A stretch of DNA of 52,357 nucleotides, from NCBI GenBank assembly GCA_019633425.1, contig WSUB01000223.1, positions 1-52,357 of the forward strand. The letters run 5' to 3'. Positions 45,495 to 52,357 of this stretch are shown here, one piece after another. Position 1 is the first letter of the stretch. Each line of letters opens with the position of its first letter. Below the pieces are notes generated by a model that was given only the letters and a program-made list of their open reading frames with translations, was not told the origin of the DNA and searched no databases. The position numbers were made by a program, and so were the translations under genes. The stretch comes from Tulasnella sp. 424 (Eukaryota; Basidiomycota; Agaricomycetes; Cantharellales; Tulasnellaceae).

Positions 45495-46084
45495 TCAATG
45501 AACAGGGAGAAGGACAGCTTGATTCGTTGAAGGAAGCGGTGCCCCTAGACGGCGAAGCCAAGGAACGAGATGAGACACGTTCGGCAATCCATCCCCGGGT
45601 TCACATTCTCTCTTACCTGGCTGAGGCACAACAATCTCAAAAATCTCGTCTGCAGCCTGTGATGCGACGATCAGAACTACCACGCGCTCGCCATCTCCAG
45701 CAGGTTCTGCGAGATGTAGCCGCATTCCGGTGGGGAGGAATTTGTCAAAGCCTCGGATGAGGTCTGGATGTCCGTATCGACCAAAGAGGTCCGCAATGCT
45801 GTCCACGGTCGCTACTATAGCGTTCCTGATGGGATTCATTGGCGCGAGCAGAATGAGCGAAAGTCAGGGGCACGCGTCGGAAGGCAAAATTGAGCAACGT
45901 ACACTCCCCGGCCGCGGCCGCGAGCTACCGAAACGAGGTCGAGGAACTGCTGATACACGAAAGGCTGTTGGGCATATGCAGCTTGAACCTCTTGAACGTA
46001 TTGGATCGCCATGTTGAAGGTGATTTCTGGACGAGGGGGTAGACGTGCAAAGTCCCATCGTCGAGTCGATCGTCTGACAACCAT
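45495..46084 (-). CDS. Second stand-alone PAH-domain mini-protein
   Basis: Three exons on the minus strand (46084-45903, 45825-45617, 45544-45495) encode 146 aa. Residues ~18-95 follow the PAH pattern: EITFNMAIQYVQEVQAAYAQ, QPFVYQQFLDLV, an Arg/Gly loop at the intron, DSIADLFGRYGHPDLIRGFDKFLP and TGMRLHL. The intron splits the domain where SIN3 PAH1 and the gene at 5379 are also split. As in those genes, a short beta-like segment follows (RVVVLIVASQ). It has no HDAC-interaction part, signal peptide or membrane segment. It is diverged from both SIN3 and the 5379 gene, so it is not a recent copy of either. It probably binds amphipathic helices of transcription factors; the partner is unknown. 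The last 17 codons depend on a 72-nt in-frame intron that could be retained. Confidence 0.62.
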
Positions 46085-47580
46085 TCCTGCCCAAATGGAT
46101 GCGTCCTTTGCGAGAGCGGACGCGGATCAGCTCCAGAGTGTATCAAATCATCAGGGTATATTCGTACCCTATAAGTTAATTAAGATGATAGTAGCGATGA
46201 ACGCCGGTCGGAGCGAGGAGGGAAGAGTGTGGAGGGCGGTCTTGGTGGTTGTCGCAAAACAGACTGAAGAGTGCCTGTCCCACGCCTCCCCCTATCCCTT
46301 TGTTTCTCAGACGTTTGTCCGCCAAAGAAACGCCCGGAACGCCTCGTGTGCTTCGGGAGCTACACTGAGCTTGGAATGGGCCTTAGTGTAATTAGGTCGG
46401 CCACGGGTGTGTTTCCGCGATCTTTCGCTTACCCGGCTATGCACTCGTACACAGAGTCCCCGACCGAGCGGATGGAAGACCCAAGTAGAGAATTTGGAGA
46501 AAGGCCGGATACGAAGAATGGTGAATCTCGTTCGTATTGCTTCTAGTAAATATGTACATCTCCCATTTTATATGGTCCCTCTGCGGGCCGGGTGAAGTCA
46601 ATGGTTGGTGATTAACCCGTGTACATACATACGGAGGCAGACGCACCGCGAGCCCCTATTTCCAGCTGACCCGCCTAAAGGACAAACACAAGAAAGCGCA
46701 CCTCAATTAACCTATACGATACAGTAGCGGGAGAGCCATAGGACTCGAAAACGCGATGAAAGCAACAAGGACCGCATCCTACTAACGTTGGGTTCAGTGC
46801 ATGAGGCTGAGGAATACCTGCTTGAAGAGAAGGTCAGTGACTAGTCAGTACGTGAGAAGACATATTAACGAAGGTCCGAAAGCTGCTCTACCATTTTCAA
46901 TTAAATATGGTACTTAGATAGAGCGATTAGTGGCAGGGTCGGACTCTCCCTCGCGAGCGTGAGGCGCGGTTCGAGGGGTGAGGAGCGTATAAATCTTGAA
47001 CAAGTGCCAGAAATGGTCGCCGAGCGTCTAGATGAAACAGCACTGGGGAATAGCCACGTTTGACTTCCAGGTACTTCAGTGCTGGAGTGCATTTGTCCAT
47101 AGTTTGTTGACGTCGTCGGTCGGAGCGGAAATCCGCCGTCTGGACTGGTTCACTGCCTCACCTTCCCACCTTATAGCTGCTGCGACTTTGTTGAAGAGGC
47201 ATGAGGCGATGCGTGTACCACCCCTACGAAAGGGGAGATAAAGGGCGAAGGACGCCCGTGGGAAGGAATTCAATTGCGAAGCGTCGGCTTTCTCCATTTG
47301 GCTCAGCAACGACCGAGTATTGGATGCAGGGAGACCGGGCGGATCGAGACTTGTCTTTCAATCAAATTCAGCGGTCTCCAGACTTGCAGCGCATGCGGAG
47401 AGGACGTGCCAAGCCTCGTTGGTGAGGGGAAGTGAGCGGAGATATTCGTTCGTTAATGCCGTCGGATCCGTCCGAACGCAAAGCATTAGCTCTCATGGTG
47501 CCACGAGGCACTCGAAGTCATCTCTCCCACCACTCACCTCTGTACAATCAGAATCACAGCTGCTTTACAAAGTATCTAGC
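46085..47580. other. 1.5-kb interval without an assignable gene
   Basis: Probable promoter of the minus-strand PAH mini-gene and of the NLR. Several frames up to ~136 codons are open (46011-46391 plus, 46271-46546 plus) but none has recognisable motifs or plausible exon partners. Confidence 0.4.
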
Positions 47581-50500
47581 ATGAATCGTCAATCGAACGC
47601 AAATCGAGAAACCGAAGGATCGCTCCCTGTTTCTACACCGCAAAGTGCCACTGCGGCCGTCCCCGGGGCGCCGGGAGGAGACAAGTTTGCCGAACTCAAA
47701 AACGCTATTGTCAACCTCATAAAGGTATGATCACTATTCTATCAGCCGTTCTTCGGCTGACTTCGTCGCAGAACACGGCGTGGACGGGAAATTCGTCAGA
47801 GGCGCAGCAACGCTTGCTGAAGACCGTCAATAACCTTGCGAATCCAGCCAACAATTCCGCTCAGGTGTCAGGAGAGTATAAAGTGCTTGTAGAAGAAATT
47901 ATCAAGTACGAATATCTCTCTACCCTCGATGGAGCCTTTGGTGAAGCATCCCGTGAACCAGCGTCTTGGAGCATGTCCGGTCAAAGTTAGAAGGTGGCTC
48001 TGCGAAGTACGGAAACAAGAATCTAGGCACGCGTGATAAGATCAAGCATCTTTCGGCCCATTTGGATCGCAATGGGAGCATTGAGATCTTGGAGGCTTGC
48101 CGGACGGATATCGAGACCGTGATAGGGCGCCTTCAGGTAGCATGGATTGTCTTTGGTGATTACCCGAATCTGCTGATATAAGTTCTTTCCAGAATTTCCA
48201 TCAGACTTTACCTACCAAGGGTTGGTCTCAACGCATTGTTTCCGAGTCCACGGCGCTGATTCAGGCCATGCACTTCACAGCTCCAACTCAAGGCGTGCCA
48301 TCAAGCGGTCAAGATAACCAGTCCCAAGGCGAATCGCGACTCAGTAAAACCCTCTCTATTGCGAAGACGACCTTCACCGTCGTAGGAGCGGTATCGGGGA
48401 CTATTCCTATTATTGGTACGTATGTCGGCGCTGCGGCGCAAGTGGGATCAACTATCGTCGATATGTGGAAGGTAGAACCTCTTATACCTGCTTATCTATT
48501 CCTCGTCTGACGTGAGCGGTTCAGAATATGGACAGCAACAAAGAAGCGGCGAAAAGCCTCGAGTCCCGTATAGCTACGCTCGCCGAGCATCTCGAGTACT
48601 TCAAATCCCAGCCGGCGGAGAATGAGAAGGATCAAACAAACAAGCGAATCAAGGACTTACAATTGTCAGTCTTTAGTTCCTTCGCTGAGCTTGAACACCA
48701 TTCTAACGTCCGTCTGTTCAGGCAATTGAAATTTGTAGGAGAGGAAATCGAGGCATTTAATTCAAAGGGCGGCATTGCTAGAGCATTTTTATCGAGCGAC
48801 GATGCCGAGAGCCTAAATGGATTCCAGGAGCGACTTAATACTGCGGTGGCTGATATACACGTTCGTACAACTTTCATCTAGATGGACACGGTCCGACTGA
48901 TCGTATTTTTAACAGCTGCTTATCAGCGTCGATACGAAGGACCTTTTAGGCAAACTTTGTAAGTTCTATTCAGTTGTTAACATCGGCCTTTTCTTACGTC
49001 TTGTTGCTAGATGGGGTTGAAATAGAGGCGGAAAAGCGCGCTCTCCTTGATCGTCTAGGAGACGGCGCCTACGGCGCCCATGGCAATACGATCGAGGACG
49101 CCACCTGCTTGGAGGGAACAAGGGAGGGAATTCTTCAAAGCATTGGTGACTGGGTTCAAGATGCGTCGTCCTTGCAGCGTGTCCTGTGGATTCATGGAAT
49201 GGCTGGCCGGGGAAAGTCGACTCTCGCGGCAACGGTTGCTTACCGTCATTGGAGGGATCAGGGTACCTATGCCCTTTTCCACTTCCGCCGAGGTCAGAAT
49301 AAGCTGGAGAAGGGGCTTGTCTGCGCACTTGCCAAGCAGCTCGGGACCCGCGGGGCTCCACACGTCAAAGAGGCCATCCTTGGGGCCATACGGGAGAATA
49401 ACGACATTGCCCAAGAGAGGCTCGACAAGCAATTCGAGGTTCTTCTATATGGCTCCCTGAAAAAAAATCCTCCCAAGTCGTCTCCAATTCTCCTCGTCAT
49501 TGATGCCCTTGATGAATGCGAGGATGTCACGTATGCTACAAGGTTCATTGAACTCATTAACGAATACTCAGCATCTCTCCCTCCAAACATTCGATTTATC
49601 CTCACCACTCGACCTGAGCCTCCTCTTCTCGATGCTCTTTGCTTGCAAGAATGGCGGGAGGAGAACCTCGACTTGATAGCTGAGGTTGACCGTGACGTGG
49701 AGCTCCTCATCCGCTCAGAGCTCTCGAAGATCAGGAGGCTGAAAAAGCAGCTCCCCGCAGATTGGCCACCTCCAGACTCCGTTCGGGCGCTTGTCACGAT
49801 GTCCGAGGGTCTCTTCCAGTGGGCGAGCACCGCTGTGAAACACATTGCCAGCGGATCGCCAGATCATCGGCTTAAGGATCTGCTCAGGAACTCGTCGAGG
49901 CTTCGGGGTCTAGATAACCTATACCGACAAATCCTGTCCAACGCTTTTGAGAAGGCAAAGGAAAACTCCGGCGTCGACCTTCTCCGCCGGGCACTTGCCA
50001 TAATTGTGGCGGCACCGTATCCTATTTCGCTGGAAGTAATCGCGTACCTGCTTCGGGATAGGATTCAAACGGAAGACTACTGCGCTGTCATACGTGACGA
50101 CGTTCTTCCCAATGTTGTATCCCTCCTCTCCATTCCGAGATCACCAGCTGAGCCAATCCGACTCATGCATACCTCCATTCGAGACCTGCTTGTTGATGCC
50201 GAGAGGTCCGACAAGTGTCCGTACCACGTCGACCTTCCTCAGGCTCATTGGGAACTTGCGCGGGAATGTCTTCAATTGATGGTTCGGGATCTGAAGAAAA
50301 ACATCTGCAACCTGTCGGACCTCTCAAAATCCAATTCCCATCCATATGTAAAGAAATGCGTGGCGAGCCAGGTGCATTCGGGTTTGCAATTTTGCTGTCG
50401 GTCATGGGCTGTGCATCTTGTAACTGCCCATGAATTGGGCCGAGGTAACCATTGGCTCATGATAGATGATCTGCAGGAGTTTAGTAAGAAAAATCTTTTG

Positions 50501-52357
50501 CAGTGGATTGAAGTCATGAGCCTAATTGGGGGAGTTGGAGAAGCAATTGCCATGGCAAAGCAAACGGAAAAATGGACAACAGTGAGATGATTATGGAAAC
50601 TGATCTGGAAGAGAAGGCTAACATGTCACACAACCTTCAGCAGTTTGCAAGCACATCAGACATGCTTTTACCAAACTTGTGGAATGATGCAACCCGGTTC
50701 ATAACTGAATTCTTGGAGCCCATCTCCTTTGGCATACTTCATATATATGCATCAGCACTACCCTTCTGCCCTACTGATACTCAGCTATGGAAGTATTATC
50801 ATGAACATGCATTAATTGGAATGCTGCAAATGCAACAAAGGAGGAAATGGTCCACAAACCTTTGGACTAGGCATTTGGATGGGGACATTGATACCATCAA
50901 CTTCTCCCCTGATGGCAAGAGGCTTGCATCTGGGTCCTCAGACAACACAGTGCGTTTGTGGGATGTTGAGAAGGGGGAGCAGCTTGGGGAGCCCATGTGT
51001 GGCCACACCAACCGGGTCGCCTCTGTTGCCTACTCTCCAGATGGCAAGAGGCTTGCATCTGGGTCCTGGGACAACACAGTGCGCTTGTGGGATGTTGAGA
51101 AGGGGGAGCAGCTTGGGGAGCCCATGTGTGGCCACACCAACCTGGTCACCTCTGTTGCCTACTCTCCAAATGGCAAGAGGCTTGCATCTGGGTCCTCAGA
51201 CAACACAGTGTGCTTGTGGGATGTTGAGAAGGGGGAGCAGCTTAGGGAGCCCATGTGCAGCCACACCAACCAGATCACTTCTGTTGCCTTCTCTCCAGAT
51301 AGCAAGAGGCTCGCATCTGGTTCCTGGGATAACACAGTGCGCTTGTGGGATGTTGAGAAGGGGGAGCAGCTTGGGGAGCCCATGTGTGGCCACACCAATC
51401 AGGTCACCTCTGTTGCCTTCTCTCCAGATGGCAAGAGGCTTGCATCTGGGTCCTTGGACAGCACAGTGCGCTTGTGGGATGTTGAGAAGGGGGAGCAGCT
51501 TGGGGAGCTCATGCACAGCCCCAATAACCAAGTCACCTCTGTTGCCTTCTCCCCAGATGGCAACAGGCTTGCATCTGGGTCCTGGGATGACACAGTGTGC
51601 TTGTGGGATGTTGAGAAGGGGGAGCTGCTTGGGGAGCCCATGCGCAGCCACACCAATCAGGTCACCTCTGTTGCCTTCTCTCCAGATGGCAAGAGGCTTG
51701 CATCTGGGTCCTCGGATGACACAGTGCGCTTGTGGGATGTTGAGAAGGGAGAGCTGCTTGGGGAGCCCATGTGCAGCCACAATAACCAGGTCAGCTCTGT
51801 TGCCTTCTCTCCAGACAGCAAGAGGCTCGCATCTGGGTCCTTGGACGGCACAGTGGGCTTGTGGGATGTTGAGAAGGGAGAGCAACTTTGGGAGCTCATG
51901 TGTGGCCACACCAGCATGGTCACCTCTGTTGTCTTCTCTCTAGATGGCAAGAGGCTTGTATCTGGGTCCTGGGATGGCACAGTGCGCTTGTGGGATGTTG
52001 AGAAGGGGGAGCAGCTTGGGGAGCCCATGTGTGGCCACACCAGCTGGGTCAACTCTGTTGCCTTCTCTCCAGATAGCAAGAGGCTTGCATCTGGGTCCTG
52101 GGACAACACAGTGCGCCTGTGGGATGCTGAGAAGGGGGAGCAACTTGGGGAGCCCATGTGTGGCCACACCAGCGTGGTCACCACTGTTGCCTTCTCTCCA
52201 GATGGCAAGAAGCTTGCATCTGGGTCCATAGACAACACAGTGTGCTTGTGGGATGTTGAGAAGGGGGAGCTGCTTGGGGAGCCCATGTGTGGCCACACCA
52301 ATCAGGTCACCTCTGTTGCCTTCTCTCCAGATGGCAAGAGGCTTGCATCTGGGTCCT
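47581..52357 (+). CDS. NLR-type STAND receptor: MLKL/HeLo-like N-terminus, NACHT, WD40 (3' end cut by window)
   Basis: Nine exons are visible: 47581-47724, 47772-47905, 47962-48136, 48193-48471, 48525-48664, 48722-48860, 48916-48958, 49011-50581 and 50641-beyond the edge. Residues 1-150 are helical and unrecognised. Residues ~200-350 begin with a Gly/Val/Ile-rich helix (TFTVVGAVSGTIPIIGTYVG), then NKEAAKSLESRIATLAEHLE, resembling the four-helix MLKL/HeLo-type death domains of fungal NLRs. The NACHT domain has Walker A GMAGRGKSTLAATVA (~414), Walker B LLVIDALDECED (~513) and LTTRPEPPL. A helical connector follows, and exon 9 starts at tandem CAG acceptors, leading into WD40 repeats of 43 residues. 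The function is presumably non-self recognition followed by regulated cell death; this is family knowledge, not shown here. Confidence 0.85.
50875..52357 (+). repeat. 129-bp tandem repeat array coding WD40 blades
   Basis: The same 129-base unit (43 codons) recurs with exact spacing. The motif coding GKRLASGS starts near 50911, 51041, 51170, 51299, 51428, 51557, 51686, 51815, 51944, 52073, 52202 and 52331, so at least 12 units lie in the window and the array continues past the edge. Units differ at a few positions only, mostly those coding the variable residues (N/Q/S before VTSV, W/S/L before D). Because the unit is a multiple of three, long spurious frames are open in other phases and on the minus strand. 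Confidence 0.95.

Noticed and set aside
50816..51943. 375-codon plus-strand frame in the WD40 region
   Set aside because: It is a shifted phase of the 129-base repeat. The true WD40 frame is continuous from 50641 with the DNTVRLWDVEKGE pattern.
51196..52301. Long minus-strand frames over the WD40 array
   Set aside because: They arise because the repeat unit is a multiple of three, so one stop-free unit gives a long open frame. They have no independent motif.
1..52357. CRISPR arrays, operons, ribosome binding sites
   Set aside because: Dense spliceosomal introns and the gene families show a eukaryotic genome. The only short-period array is the coding WD40 repeat.
1..52357. tRNA genes
   Set aside because: Scanning for B-box-like GGTTCGA strings gave only matches inside coding exons, without a foldable cloverleaf.

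Overview
The window looks like nuclear DNA of a basidiomycete fungus, most likely an agaricomycete. The genes are split by many short GT-AG introns (mostly 52-107 nt). They include fungal SIN3 and NAP1, expanded TKL-type kinases, a STAND/NLR receptor with a near-identical WD40 array, and lineage-specific paralogous families. I cannot name the species. All exon models were assembled by eye from reading frame, splice sites and protein-family fit. Every model except the GDSL esterase closes in frame.

Layout. 1.6-5.1 kb: a two-kinase protein (NAK-like pseudokinase plus a TKL kinase). 5.4-5.9 kb: a stand-alone PAH (paired amphipathic helix) mini-protein. 7.6-11.5 kb: a UBP9/13-type (USP12/46-like) deubiquitinase, convergent with a DEDDy 3'-5' exonuclease at 11.9-13.0 kb. 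13.7-16.3 kb: one intact and one decayed member of an unrecognised family that starts MGxxxS. 16.6-21.2 kb: a tandem segmental duplication carrying two copies of an orphan gene and a broken plus an intact RRM gene (the intact one ends at 22.4 kb). 23.0-24.0 kb: another MGxxxS member. 24.5-31.6 kb: NAP1 and full-length SIN3, both on the minus strand. 32.7-33.8 kb: a third intact MGxxxS member. 34.4-39.6 kb: two truncated SIN3 derivatives; one is fused through an intron to a TKL kinase, the other is interrupted by a TIR element next to a kinase-tail remnant. 40.4-43.3 kb: a mitochondrial biotin carboxylase (MCC alpha type). 43.9-45.2 kb: a secreted GDSL/SGNH esterase. 45.5-46.1 kb: a second PAH mini-protein. 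47.6 kb to the right edge: an NLR with an MLKL/HeLo-like N-terminus, NACHT and WD40 repeats, cut by the window end.

How the genes may work together. Housekeeping chromatin genes (SIN3, NAP1) sit beside accessory genes that reuse the SIN3 PAH1-PAH2 region. Five separate PAH-bearing loci lie in 52 kb: full SIN3, a PAH-kinase chimera, a truncated PAH1-PAH2 copy and two single-PAH mini-proteins. The same TKL kinase module, with conserved intron positions, is joined to a pseudokinase in one gene and to SIN3 PAH sequence in another. A third copy of its C-terminus lies beside the truncated PAH gene. I infer a modular kinase family with exchangeable N-terminal parts, together with a set of SIN3 decoy or adaptor proteins. 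This is the most unusual content of the window.
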